Assembly: GCF_003173595.1 (NCBI RefSeq)
Contig: NZ_QGNZ01000001.1
Span: 1,116,001 to 1,180,000, forward strand
Reading direction: 5' to 3'
Source: Pedobacter yonginensis
Lineage (GTDB): Bacteria > Bacteroidota > Bacteroidia > Sphingobacteriales > Sphingobacteriaceae
Length of the DNA stretch: 64,000 nucleotides
Part shown: positions 37,505 through 48,100 of the stretch, one piece after another
Position numbering within the stretch: the first letter of the stretch is position 1
Layout of the letters: the number at the start of each line of letters is the position of its first letter
The notes under the pieces: model-generated
Database searches by the model: none
What the model was told of the DNA's origin: nothing
The model's input: the letters and a program-made list of their open reading frames with translations, nothing else
Translations under genes and position numbers: made by a program

Positions 37505-37522
37505 ATTTCAAACGTTTGAAAT
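37505..37522. promoter_or_regulatory. Perfect 18-bp palindrome, likely LacI-family operator
   Basis: ATTTCAAACGTTTGAAAT reads identically on both strands and has the central CG typical of LacI/PurR-family operators. It lies 45 bases before the ATG of the LacI-type regulator gene at 37568, where it would allow autoregulation, and in the shared region with the SusC operon. Confidence 0.8.
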
Positions 37523-37567
37523 AATTGAGAAATTTTTCTTATCTATGCATAGAGATTGGAAAAGCAG

Positions 37568-38581
37568 ATGCAAAACACCCCTATTACCCTTAAGTTCTTG
37601 GCCGAAAAGCTCAAGATGTCCGTATCAACAGTATCTAAAGCCCTTAACAATTACCCCACAATTAATGAATACACGAAGAAACGTGTACAGGAAATGGCGC
37701 GCGATTTACACTTTACGCCAAACAAATCTGCCATTAATTTAAAAGAAAGAAAATCGAGGATTATCGGAATCATTTTACCCAATTTATTGGATTACTTTTT
37801 TACCCGAAGCATTTATGGTGTAGAGCAGTTCGCCATGAAAAACGGATACAATGTCATCATCAGCCAATCTCACGATGAACTTGAAAAAGAAATCCAACTG
37901 GCCGATATGTTATTAAAAAGCCGTGTGGATGGGCTAATTGTTGCCATATCAAAAAACACTCAAGATTTTAGTCATTTAGATCAGTTTGAAAACATGGGCA
38001 TTCCGGTGGTTTACTATACACGTAACCCAAGCTTTAACCTCAGTTGCCATAAAGTTTTAGGGAATACTTTTCAGGGATGCTATCAAGCGACCAAATTTTT
38101 AATCAACCGAGGCCATCAAAAAATAGCCTATCTTGGCGGACCCAAAATGATTAATTTTACCCACGATCGTTTTAATGGATACATTAATGCCTTAAAAGAC
38201 AATCAAGTACCATTTCAAGCCGAATTGGTTGCATACACCGATTTTGATAAGGAAAATACGGTATCGGCCATTCAAAATCTTTTCAAAGACAGCGAAAACA
38301 TGCCCACCGCTTTGGTTGCATTTAAAGAACCCATTCTGTTCGATGCCATTAAATACCTCAAATCCATCCATCACCCGAAATTTGATGAAATAGAATGTAT
38401 CGGTTTTGGAAACACGCCCTTTATCAGTTATTTAGACTCCCCACCGATAGCCTCCATAGAGGAAAACCCAGAATCAGTAGGCGAAAATGCGATAAAACTT
38501 TTGCTTCAACTCATTAATAGAGAAATTGAACTTCAGGATTATCAAAAAATCATGGTCGATTGCCAATTGGTAGTGCACTAA
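37568..38581 (+). CDS. LacI-family transcriptional regulator of the glycan locus
   Basis: A protein of 337 residues. The N-terminal helix-turn-helix reads TLKFLAEKLKMSVSTVSKAL, followed by the hinge-proximal segment RARD-like MARDLHFTPNKSAINLKERK. The periplasmic-binding-protein-like sensor begins at IIGIILPNLLDYFFTRSIYG and continues with DGLIVAISKN, GNTFQGCYQATKFLINRGHQKIAYLGG. The frame extends upstream to a TTG (37556); the ATG at 37568 is preferred. It diverges from the SusC/SusD operon, and a perfect palindromic operator precedes it, so it probably represses or activates this locus in response to an oligosaccharide or uronate signal. Its last bases overlap the convergent MFS gene. Confidence 0.93.
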   Translation: MQNTPITLKFLAEKLKMSVSTVSKALNNYPTINEYTKKRVQEMARDLHFTPNKSAINLKERKSRIIGIILPNLLDYFFTRSIYGVEQFAMKNGYNVIISQSHDELEKEIQLADMLLKSRVDGLIVAISKNTQDFSHLDQFENMGIPVVYYTRNPSFNLSCHKVLGNTFQGCYQATKFLINRGHQKIAYLGGPKMINFTHDRFNGYINALKDNQVPFQAELVAYTDFDKENTVSAIQNLFKDSENMPTALVAFKEPILFDAIKYLKSIHHPKFDEIECIGFGNTPFISYLDSPPIASIEENPESVGENAIKLLLQLINREIELQDYQKIMVDCQLVVH

Positions 38582-39807
38582 CTTACCGATACAGCGTTTT
38601 GCCTAAACTCACTTTTGTGTTTTTCGTAATAAACGTAAGCGGCGACAATCAGTAAGCCAGCAACACCTTCGAAGGCTACAACAAGTTGGGTTCCAAATTG
38701 ATGCGCAAAATAGCCCATTAGCAAACTTCCTATTGGTAAAACACCTTGATAAGCCATAATGTAATAGCTTAACGTTCTACCGCGCATCAAATCATCAGCA
38801 TGAGTTTGCAAATATGTATTGATAGATGAGGTTTGCGCCATCAAACCAAGTGCTGCCAAACCCGTACAAATTAAAGCCAATATTAATGAGGGTGATATGG
38901 CCAGTGCAATTACAGAAACAGCAAGCAAAAGCGCAGATATGATGATGATTTTTTGAAGGTGTTGACCAGCTTTCAGCGTAGCCATGTAAATGGCACCGAA
39001 AAAAGCACCGAAACCTGCCGCACTCTCAAACCATCCAAACGTGGTTGCCGTACCACTAAAAATATCCTTGGCAAAAACAGGAAGCAGGGTCGTAAATGGA
39101 ATTACCAATAAACTGGACGCGGCCATCATCAAGATCATGGAAGCTAAATCAGGGGAAGTTCTCAAATACGCATACCCCTTCTTCAAATCAACCCAAATGT
39201 TTTCTGTCGATTTTTTATGTTCCGCTAATTTCAACTTCATCATCAGCAAACAGCCCAATACCGCAATAAAACTGACAAAGTTGATGATAAAACAGATATC
39301 TTCGCCCAATGTACTGAGAATCACGCCTGCTAAAGCAGGTCCAACCAATCTTGCGGCGTTAAATACAGAAGAATTTAAAGCGATGGCATTCGGTAAATCT
39401 TCCTTATCTTCCACCAGGTTCACCATCAAAGATTGCCTTGCAGTTACATCAAAAGCATTAACCAAACCCTGCACCAATGAAAGTGCGGCGATCCAAAAAA
39501 TATCGTAATGCTTAAACCAAATCATTAATGCAAGCGCCCCTGCTTGAAGCATTAAAATTACCTGCGTTATGATAAGGATCTTGAATTTATTGTGCCTATC
39601 GACATAGCTGCCGGCATAGGGCGCCAAAACCAATGATGGAATTAAACTTAAAAAAGTAACCAAACCCAATAAAAATGCAGAGCCCGTTAAGCGATAAATC
39701 AGCCAACTGATTGCGACGCGTTGCATCCACGTTCCCACTAAGGAGATGGATTGGCCTGTAAAAAATAATCTATAGTTGTAATGCCTTAAGGATCGAAAAA
39801 TGCTCAT
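38578..39807 (-). CDS. MFS transporter, probable drug or metabolite exporter
   Basis: A 409-residue major-facilitator protein with about twelve membrane segments, of the EntS/MFS_3-like group. The N-terminal segment YRLFFTGQSISLVGTWMQRVAISWLIYRLTGSAFLLGLV is typical; AGSYVDRHNKFKIL is the loop 2-3 signature, and LVGPALAGVIL is motif C-like in TM5, associated with exporters. The gene diverges from a MarR-type regulator and shares paired dyads with it, which indicates substrate-inducible efflux. The last 4 bases overlap the convergent LacI-type gene. It is located 2.3 kb from the NRPS-PKS genes and could export their product, but no direct sign of this is present. Confidence 0.9.
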   Translation of the reverse strand: MSIFRSLRHYNYRLFFTGQSISLVGTWMQRVAISWLIYRLTGSAFLLGLVTFLSLIPSLVLAPYAGSYVDRHNKFKILIITQVILMLQAGALALMIWFKHYDIFWIAALSLVQGLVNAFDVTARQSLMVNLVEDKEDLPNAIALNSSVFNAARLVGPALAGVILSTLGEDICFIINFVSFIAVLGCLLMMKLKLAEHKKSTENIWVDLKKGYAYLRTSPDLASMILMMAASSLLVIPFTTLLPVFAKDIFSGTATTFGWFESAAGFGAFFGAIYMATLKAGQHLQKIIIISALLLAVSVIALAISPSLILALICTGLAALGLMAQTSSINTYLQTHADDLMRGRTLSYYIMAYQGVLPIGSLLMGYFAHQFGTQLVVAFEGVAGLLIVAAYVYYEKHKSEFRQNAVSVS

Positions 39808-39816
39808 GAATAATTA

Positions 39817-39838
39817 GTAAAGTAACTTTACAAATTTA
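39817..39838 (-). promoter_or_regulatory. MFS gene promoter with MarR-type operator
   Basis: On the minus strand, TAAATTTG (39838-39831) fits the -7 box TAnnTTTG. Directly after it lies the dyad GTAAAGT-T-ACTTTAC (39831-39817), a 7-bp inverted repeat around one base. The MFS start codon follows at 39807. The dyad covers the expected transcription start, as suits a repressor site. Confidence 0.75.
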
Positions 39839-39947
39839 AATAAAACCTATTGATTCCAGAAATCTATAATCTAAAAATATATCATATTTAGATCATAAAA
39901 CGGTGTTTCTTCTATACCTACCATTTTAATATCAAATAAATATCCAC

Positions 39948-39969
39948 TATATTTGTAAAGTACATTTAC
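39948..39969 (+). promoter_or_regulatory. MarR-type gene promoter with matching operator
   Basis: TATATTTG (39948-39955) is a -7 box. Directly overlapping its last base lies GTAAAGTACATTTAC (39955-39969), a looser version of the dyad found at the MFS promoter, with the same GTAAAGT arm. The start codon follows at 39977. Confidence 0.7.
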
Positions 39970-39976
39970 CATTAAC

Positions 39977-40420
39977 ATGCCAAGTCCCACACAAGAAATT
40001 GCAGCACAATTGAGAAGCACAGTTACCCGCCTTACCCGGCAGCTACGCAAACAGAACGTGAGCTCGGAATTTAGCAATGCAGAATTACTGACCATGTCTT
40101 TATTAGAACAGCATGGCAAAGTACTTTCCACAGAACTAGCGGATATGGAGCGCGTTTCTAAGCAAGCCATCTCCCAAATCATAAACAGATTGTTTGAAGC
40201 CAAGTGTGTAGAAAGATTCCCCAGTGCAGAAGACAAGCGAAAAGTATTTATCGGATTAACCCCATTGGGCGAGAAACACATTGTTGCCACCAGAAGAATT
40301 AAGGAAGAATGGCTTAGCCAAACCATGGAGAAAATCTTTTCCCCCGAAGAAATTAATTTAATCCAGGCCTTTTTGCCGCTATTAACCCGATTAGCAGAAT
40401 ACAATGGCACTCCTATTTAA
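39977..40420 (+). CDS. MarR-family transcriptional regulator
   Basis: A 147-residue winged-helix regulator. The MarR core is visible: ELLTMSLLEQHGKVLSTELADMERVSKQAISQIINRLFEAKCVERF, then the wing SAEDKRKVFIGLTPLGEKHI (DxR motif as EDKR). The flanking helices at both ends would form the dimer interface. It diverges from an MFS exporter gene, with two near-identical dyads at the two promoters. The likely role is to repress itself and the transporter until a ligand binds. The leader is only a few bases long. The ligand is unknown. Confidence 0.92.
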   Translation: MPSPTQEIAAQLRSTVTRLTRQLRKQNVSSEFSNAELLTMSLLEQHGKVLSTELADMERVSKQAISQIINRLFEAKCVERFPSAEDKRKVFIGLTPLGEKHIVATRRIKEEWLSQTMEKIFSPEEINLIQAFLPLLTRLAEYNGTPI

Positions 40421-40499
40421 TTTGAACAGCTTTAAAATCCATTTTATTCCTCCCCAATTCTTGTTTGCATGCAAATAAGCCTTAACTTGCACACTGAAA

Positions 40500-41336
40500 A
40501 TGGCATTACACTTTACATCAATTAATTCGGGCAGCAATGGCAACTGTTACTATGTTGGTAACGCCAATGAAGCCATTTTGGTTGATGTTGGCCTAACCTG
40601 CAAAGAAGTAGAAAAAAGAATGTTAAGGCTAGGTCTATCCCCTTCCAAAATAAAAGCCATTTTTATCTCTCACGAACATAGCGACCACATAAAGGGGCTT
40701 GCGGTTTTTGCGAAAAAATACAAACTCCCTGTTTATATCAGTACCAGCACCCTAAAAAACAGCAGACTGATGCTTGATGAAGGAAATGTGTTTTCACTTA
40801 GCCATCATCAATCCATCAACATCGGCAACCTTAAGGTAGTTGCTTTTTCAAAACATCACGATGCAGCAGATCCCTATAGCTTTACTGTAGAATGCAACAA
40901 GGTCAAAGTGGGCGTATTTACAGATATTGGTTCCGTTTGCGATCGCTTGATCCATCACTTTAAAGATTGTAATGCGGCATTCTTAGAAGCAAATTACGAT
41001 ACCGAAATGTTGCAAAACGGTAGTTACCCCTATTTTCTAAAAAGAAGAATTACCAGCGGCAAAGGCCACCTAAGCAATGCCGAAGCTCTGGATTTATTCT
41101 TGAAACACAAACACGAGAAAATGAGCCACTTATTGCTGGCGCATTTATCAAAAGACAACAATAACCCACAATTGGTAGAAACCTTGTTTAAAGCCGTTGC
41201 GGGAGATACCTTTGTTAAGGTAGCATCCAGGCATGAAGAAAGCGAAGTTTACTATGTAAAAGCCGAAACCAGCCATGATGAAGTTTATAGCTTCAATCCA
41301 GATTTGTACCAGCCTGCCCAGCTTAATCTTTTCTAA
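40500..41336 (+). CDS. Metallo-beta-lactamase-fold hydrolase, WalJ/YycJ-like
   Basis: A 278-residue cytoplasmic protein of the metallo-beta-lactamase superfamily. SINSGSNGNCYYVGNANEAILVDVGLTCKEVEKRM is the typical YycJ/WalJ opening; the metal-binding motif HEHSDHIKG follows (HxHxDH, residues about 59-64), and later HHDAADPYSF, GVFTDIGSVCDRL and LEANYD provide further ligands. YycJ-like proteins are linked to cell-wall or DNA-repair functions in Firmicutes, and they act as putative 5' nucleases. This ubiquitous gene is probably chromosomal housekeeping and marks the boundary before the NRPS-PKS region. Confidence 0.9.
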   Translation: MALHFTSINSGSNGNCYYVGNANEAILVDVGLTCKEVEKRMLRLGLSPSKIKAIFISHEHSDHIKGLAVFAKKYKLPVYISTSTLKNSRLMLDEGNVFSLSHHQSINIGNLKVVAFSKHHDAADPYSFTVECNKVKVGVFTDIGSVCDRLIHHFKDCNAAFLEANYDTEMLQNGSYPYFLKRRITSGKGHLSNAEALDLFLKHKHEKMSHLLLAHLSKDNNNPQLVETLFKAVAGDTFVKVASRHEESEVYYVKAETSHDEVYSFNPDLYQPAQLNLF

Positions 41337-41443
41337 ATTCAGCTTATGTAAAATACCAATATCTTGGTATTGATTGCACCATAAAATTTAAACAAGTTTG
41401 TATGTTAACAACAAAATCAACGGGACGATTTTGATTGCCATCA

Positions 41444-41478
41444 GAAAGGGATTAATTTATTTTAATCTCTTTTTTTTT
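41444..41478 (+). terminator. Intrinsic terminator
   Basis: Stem GAAAGGGATTAA paired with TTAATCTCTTTT (two G-U pairs) around a 6-base loop, running into nine consecutive T. It lies about 110 bases after the metallo-beta-lactamase gene, so it ends either that transcript or a small RNA starting in the gap. Confidence 0.75.
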
Positions 41479-41536
41479 AAAACATTTTTTTCAGCTATTG
41501 GTTATACTATCACTTCATAAATAGTTTGTTTGGTTT

Positions 41537-41566
41537 AAAGGGGACTTATGGATTTAAGCCCCCTTT
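41537..41566 (+). terminator. Second hairpin, terminator-like
   Basis: AAAGGGG-A-CTTA pairs with TAAG-C-CCCCTTT, leaving one mismatch and a 6-base loop. Only a short T-rich tail (TTTCTC) follows, so termination strength is uncertain. Confidence 0.5.
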
Positions 41567-41782
41567 CTCATGCTCCTCAAAACTTTCAGATATACCAAAT
41601 TTTCAGTATTGCTAATCCAATTGTGTAATCGCATTTTTACAAAAAAATACAAATCAATTAATTAGTTGTTTTACACCAATTAAGAATAAAATACTTAATC
41701 AATAAACCATTTTATTGTAGTTTTTCATGTACAAAGTCAAATTATGACACTCAATCGTTATCATAAATACGTCTTGTTTTAT

Positions 41783-41790
41783 TATATTTG
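41783..41790 (+). promoter_or_regulatory. Probable -7 promoter box for the NRPS-PKS operon
   Basis: TATATTTG matches the Bacteroidota -7 consensus exactly. No clear -33 TTTG is seen at the expected distance. If used, it gives a 5' leader of about 330 bases. It is the only exact match I noticed in this orientation in the gap. Confidence 0.45.
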
Positions 41791-42129
41791 GATTGTTGTT
41801 GGTTTACAAATTTTAAATTTTATTGACGTGGTTTTAAGTTGAATACACTTATCAGCCATTAACATGAATTATATTTATTATAGCATCAACCCTATTAATC
41901 ATCCAATCTTCAGCCTTGCATTGGCAATAAACTGAAGGTTATATTTTTGCTCTTATGCCAAACAAACTCATCTCACTCAGCAATATCACAAAAAGGTATT
42001 TAACCTTTATCATAAAAATTTATCAGTACGAAATATTTTGTTAATTAACCATTCTATAGCAATGAACAGTTAAAAACTAAGTCAATAGCATAAATTTAAT
42101 CATAAATAATATCCCTATTTATTTATAAC

Positions 42130-45100
42130 ATGATGACCGGAAGTACAATAAATGATATTTTCTCTGCGCAAGCTAAAGCCACGCCGACGAATATTGCTTT
42201 AGTACACAATAACCTATCCTTAACTTACCTGGAATTAGAAGAAAAATCTAATCAGCTTGCACATTACCTAAGATTAAAAGGTGTTAAGGAAGATAACCTA
42301 ATACCCGTTTTCATTAATCGTTCTATCGAAATGATGATTAGTTTGATGGGCATTTTAAAGGCTGGCGGGGCTTACGTTCCGATAGATCCAGAATATCCTA
42401 AAGATAGAATTGAATACATACTGGAAGATACAAAAAGCAAATTTCTAATAACCGATCGGTCTAGCCACCTTTTGTTAAAAGATTTTTCGTTTGACGGCCA
42501 AATTATTGATTTAGAAGCAGATTGGTTAACAATTTCTGCACAACCTAAAACCGTTCCTTCTACTGATTTAAAACCCAGTAATTTAGCCTATATCATTTAT
42601 ACTTCGGGTTCTACGGGTAATCCAAAAGGCGTTATGATCGAACACCACAATGTGGTTCGTTTGTTCTTTACCGATCAACCCTTATTCGACTTTAAAGAAA
42701 CCGATGTATGGACGATGTTTCACTCCTTCTGCTTCGATTTCTCGGTCTGGGAAATGTATGGCGCACTTTTATTTGGAGGAAAACTCATCATCGTTCCAAA
42801 AGAAACTGCTAAAAATGCCCAAGCTTTTGGCGATTTGCTTATAAAGGAAAATGTTACGGTGTTAAATCAAACGCCATCGGCCTTCTATATTTTACAGGAA
42901 TATATCTTAAATCAAAAAGAGATAGCCTTACCATTAAGCTATGTAATTTTTGGAGGCGAAGCTTTAAATCCATCAAAGTTAAAAGTTTGGAAAAATCGTT
43001 ACGAGCAATGCAAGCTCATCAATATGTATGGCATTACAGAAACCACCGTACATGTAACGTATATCGAAATTACAAACGAACATTGTGAAAGCAGCAAAAG
43101 TGTTATCGGATCGCCAATTCCAACACTTTATGCCTATGTGCTAAATGATGCACAGCAAAAAACCCACCTCGAGGAAGAAGGTGAGCTTTATATCGGTGGC
43201 GAAGGATTGGCAAGAGGATATCTAAACCGCCCAGATTTAACCGAGTATCGTTTTATTAAAGATCATTTTAGCAATGATTTGAATGCCCGCCTATACAGAA
43301 CAGGAGATTTAGCCAAGTTGATGCCTGATGGAAGTTTTGAATACATGGGCAGGATAGACGATCAAGTTAAAATAAATGGCTATCGTATCGAACTTGGCGA
43401 AATTGAGACCAACATTAGCCACTTTGCAGGAATTGAACAAAGTGTGGTTTTAGCCAAAGAAAGTTCGTTAGGCGAAAAAAAACTTGTGGCTTACATTAAA
43501 ACGAACGCTAAAATAGATCAGCAATTGTTGATTAAATTTTTGCAGAAAAAAATGCCCGATTACATGGTGCCACGGATTTATATCAAAATTGATGAAATTC
43601 CACTTACCAGTAATGGCAAAGTTGATAAAAAGGTATTAAATAAAATCAAGATAAACAGGCCAGACCTTAACACAATCTATAAAAAATCAAAAACTCAAAC
43701 CGAACAGAAACTTTACAGCGTATGGACTGAATTTTTGGAAATAGAAAAAATCGGTGTTAACGATAATTTCTTCGATCTTGGTGGCAATTCACTATTGGCG
43801 CAAAGAACCGTTGCAGCAATTAAACATCAATTTGCTTACAATTTGGGTGTTACCAAACTTTATCAATACCCAACCATTTCTGAATTGGCTAAGTTTATTG
43901 ATAAAACGGCAGCGAGCAGCAAATCCAAAACGCTAAGCGCCACAAATACATCAACATCTTCAGATATTGCGGTAATTGGCATGTCTGGCCGTTTCCCAGG
44001 AGCGGATACCATTGAAGATTTTTGGGACTTTATTGTACAAGGAAAAGAAACGACAACCTTCTTTACGGCGTCAGAATTAGATGAAAGTATTCCAGAAGAC
44101 GATAGAAACGACCCATCTTATGTAAAAGCCAGAGGAATTATAACCGATGCTACTCAGTTCGATCCTGCATTTTTCGGCATCAACGCTAAACTTGCAGCGT
44201 TAATGGATCCACAGCAAAGAGTTTTCTTAGAAATCGCTTGGGAAACGTTAGAAAAAACTGGCCATTTACCCACAAAATACGACCAGAAAGTTGGTGTTTT
44301 TGCAGGCTTTGGAACCAATACCTACTACGAAAACAATGTGCTCTCGCATCCCGATCAGGTAGAAAACCAAGGTAAGATGCAAGTTTTATCGGTAAACGAG
44401 AAAGATTATGCCGCATCCAGAACGGCCTATCATTTAAATTTAAAAGGGCCTGCGGTCAGTGTAAATTCCGCTTGTTCAACATCCTTATTGGCCATTACAC
44501 AGGCCGTTAACAGTTTAAGAGCAGGACAATGCACTGTTGCTTTGGCAGGGGGAGCTAGCATTACTTCGCCAATTAATAGCGGACACATCTACCAAGAAGG
44601 CAGTATGTTAAGTGAAGATGGCCATTGCAAACCTTTCGATGATACTGCAACAGGAACTGTTTTTAGTGATGGTGCAGGTGTGGTACTTTTAAAGAGATTA
44701 GAGGATGCTAAACAAGATGGAGACACCATCTTTGCGGTAATAAAAGGCGTAGGCATAAATAATGATGGCTTGGGAAAAGGCAGTTTTACCGCCCCAAGTT
44801 CGGAAGGACAAGCAGACGCTATAGCCTGTGCCATTGAAGATGCCGGAGTTGATCCTTCCGCAATTAGCTATGTAGAAACACATGGAACCGGAACCCCAAT
44901 CGGCGATCCGATTGAATTTGAAGGGTTGGTAGATGCATTTGGAGAACAGGATAAAAACCAGTATTGCGCAATCGGTTCGGTTAAAAGCAATTTCGGCCAC
45001 TTAACCCAAGCCGCAGGAGTTGCAGGTTTAATAAAAACTTGCCTTGCGCTCTATCATAAAAAATTGCCAGCATCTTTGGGCTTCACCACTCCAAATAGAA

Positions 45101-48100
45101 ATATAGATTTTGCAAACAGTCCGTTCTTTGTAAACAGTTCATTAACAGAATGGGAAACAGATGCGAAGAGAATTGCAGGAGTAAGTTCTTTCGGCGTAGG
45201 CGGTACAAATGTTCATGTCATTTTAGAAGAATATCAAAACGAATTACAACAAGCTGCGCCCGAGCATAAACAAACGCTGATCACATGGTCTGCAAATTCC
45301 GAGCTCAGCCGAGAAAACTATGCTGAGGCATTAGCTAAATTTATAAAACAAAATCCAAGCGTCAACCTTGCCGATATTTCGTACACCCTAAATAAATCGA
45401 GAGTCGATTTCAGATATAGGAGATTTGCCGTAGCATCATCTAAAGAAGAATTACTGGAAACTTTAGCGAAGGCCCCCTCTACCAGTGCCAACCTACTCAC
45501 CGAAACACCTGGCGAGCTGGTTTTCATGTTTCCAGGGCAAGGCGCTCAGTATTTAAACATGGGTTTAGCTTTGTATAACACCCAGTCGGTTTATAAAGCT
45601 GCTGTAGATGAATGCGCAGAAATTCTTCTACAATACATCCATCAAGACATCAAAGAAATCATTTTTCCTGATCAGGTATCTGAAGAAGCGAGCGATAAAC
45701 TCAAAGATACCAGGTGGACGCAACCCGCATTATTTGTAACCGAATATGCCCTAGCGAAACTCTGGATGAGTTTTGGAATAGAACCTACCCTATTTTGCGG
45801 TCATAGCATAGGCGAGTATGTATCAGCCCATTTGGCAGGAATTTTCTCCTTAGAAGATGGCTTAAAACTTATTTCTACAAGAGGAGCCTTAATCAGCAAT
45901 TTGCCAAATGGCGATATGCTTTCGGTAAGAGCATCTGCAGAAACTGTAAGCACTTACCTCAAAGATGAAGTATGTATAGCCGCCATTAACAGTCCACAAT
46001 TAGTTGTTGTTGCAGGACCGAAAGAACAGATAGCCGCGCTAAGTAAGCAATTGGATGAAAGCGAAATTATAAACAAACTATTGTTTACAAGCCATGCATT
46101 TCATTCTTCTATGATGGATCCAATTTTGGATCATTTTAAAGAAGTTGTACTTACAGTTAAACTATCTATACCAAAAACACCAATCATATCTACAGTAACC
46201 GGAAACCTTTTAACAGATCAAGAGGCATTAGATCCGGCGTACTGGACAACACATTTGAGAAAACCCGTTTTGTTTTCTAAGGCGATAGAACAGATTCTAA
46301 ATGAATATAATCCATTATTCTTAGAAGTTGGGCCCGGAAATGTTACAGCTACTTTAGCAAAACAGATTGCTGCAAATTCATCAAAATCAGCTAAAGTCGT
46401 ATCAAGCATAAGCGCCAATCAAGATGATTATGCCTCATTTTTAAAAGCCTTAGGCCAATTATGGATATATGGTGCAGAACCGAATCTAAATTGTCCGTTT
46501 GAAAATGAGAAGAGAGCATTTTTAAACCTACCAACCTATCAGTTCGATAGAAATAAATACTGGGTAGAAATTCAAAATAAAAACATAGCGGGAGCAAATC
46601 AAATCGCCAAATACAACGATATAAACCAGCAAGAAACGAAATTAAATACTCAGAAGATGAGAAAAGATAATCTAACTGCTAAAGTTAAGCAAGTGCTCGA
46701 AAATGCCTCAGGTATTGAAATGGATGGAGTAGAATCAGATGCAAATTTTTTAGAAATCGGATTAGATTCTTTACTGCTTACACAGGTTGCAATTTCTTTG
46801 AAAAAAGAATTTGGTTTACCCATTACATTTAGAAAGTTAAATGAAGAATACCCAACCATTGAATCATTAGTTGCATACCTCGACGAAAATACACCGCAAG
46901 ATATTGTAAGCGAAACACATAATGGCTTTACAAAAAACAACGGCAGCCCAGTACAATTTTCTGCACCGCAATTTGATGGTTCAGCTTCGTTACCCAACAG
47001 CGACAGTGCTTTAGGACTGATAGCCCAACAGCTGGAAATTTTATCAAAGCAGGTGATTTTAATGCAGCAAACGCAATTACCAGTTTCTTATCCAAAACAA
47101 CAAGTAAATGGTGCCGTATCTGTTTCAAAGCCAACACAGCCAGCCAAAAATAACGATTCAGAACTCTCGGTTGAAGAAAAAGCTGAGATACAGAAACCAT
47201 TTGGTGCAACACCAAAAATCGAAAAACAATCTACAAGCTTAAATCCGAAACAAGCGCAATTTTTAAAGGATTTAACTGAACGATACAATAAGAAAACCTT
47301 CAAAAGCAAAGATTACACCAGCAAAAGCCGTTCATACATGGCCGATCCGAGGGTTGTAACTGGGTTTAAGCCTGCCACAAAAGAATTGGTTTATCCTATT
47401 GTAATCAATAAATCAAAAGGCAGTAAACTTTGGGATTTGGACGGCAATGAATACATTGATGTACTGAATGGATTTGGCTCCAACATGCTTGGTTACCAAC
47501 CCGATGTAATCAAAAACGCCATGCATGATCAGATTGAAAAAGGTTATGAAGTTGGCCCGCAACACGAACTGGCAGCAGAAGTAAGTAAATTAATTTGCGA
47601 ATTTACAGGTTTTGACCGTTCGGCCTTGTGTAGTACAGGTTCTGAGGCCGTTTTAGGTTGTGTAAGAATTGCCAGAACAGTTACCGGCAGATCGCTCATT
47701 GTGGCTTTTACAGGCTCTTACCATGGTATTGTTGATGAAGTTTTGGTTAGAGGGACGAAGAAACTTAAATCATTCCCAGCAGCTGCGGGCATTATGCCAG
47801 AATCTGTTCAAAATATTTTGGTTCTGGATTACGGAACAGATGAATCCTTAGCCATCATCAAAGAAAGAGCCGATGAAATTGCCGCCGTTTTGGTTGAACC
47901 CATTCAAAGCAGAAGACCAGAATTTACACCCATCGATTTTTTGAAAGAGGTAAGAGCAGTAACAGAAAAATCAGGAACAGTTTTAATATTTGATGAAGTA
48001 ATCACAGGATTCAGATTTCATCCTGGAGGTGCTCAGGCACTTTTTGGCATCAAGGCCGACCTTGCATCATACGGAAAAGTGGTTGGTGCCGGAACACCAA

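Larger units (their letters stand above)
37130..37567. other. Regulatory region between the SusC operon and the LacI-type regulator
   Basis: This 438-base divergent intergenic region has no convincing gene. It contains the 18-bp palindrome at 37505-37522 next to the regulator start and a perfect hairpin at 37210-37233 in the presumed SusC leader. Two isolated GTTGAAAT sequences lie at 37156-37163 and 37252-37259; they match the outer part of one palindrome arm and could be weak half-sites. I could not find an unambiguous TAnnTTTG box for the SusC operon. Confidence 0.5.
41337..42129. other. Long AT-rich leader and intergenic region before the NRPS-PKS genes
   Basis: These 793 bases contain no credible gene. 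From left to right: a perfect hairpin AATACCAA-TATC-TTGGTATT (41352-41371), a terminator (41444-41478), a GC-rich hairpin (41537-41566), an inverted repeat ATTAAG/CTTAAT (41679-41699), a -7 promoter box TATATTTG (41783-41790), and a leader of about 330 bases before the NRPS start. The base composition is markedly AT-rich. Confidence 0.6.

Noticed and set aside
37294..37506. A 70-codon minus-strand frame between SusC and the LacI-type gene
   Set aside because: No recognisable domain, poor composition, and it overlaps the operator region. A short leader peptide is not excluded but not supported.
38990..39508. A 172-codon plus-strand frame within the MFS gene
   Set aside because: Antisense of a well-defined membrane transporter; no start context or family.
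39871..40410. A 179-codon open frame on the minus strand
   Set aside because: It lies fully opposite the MarR gene and its promoter and has no family pattern; the MarR frame has a clear winged helix and promoter.
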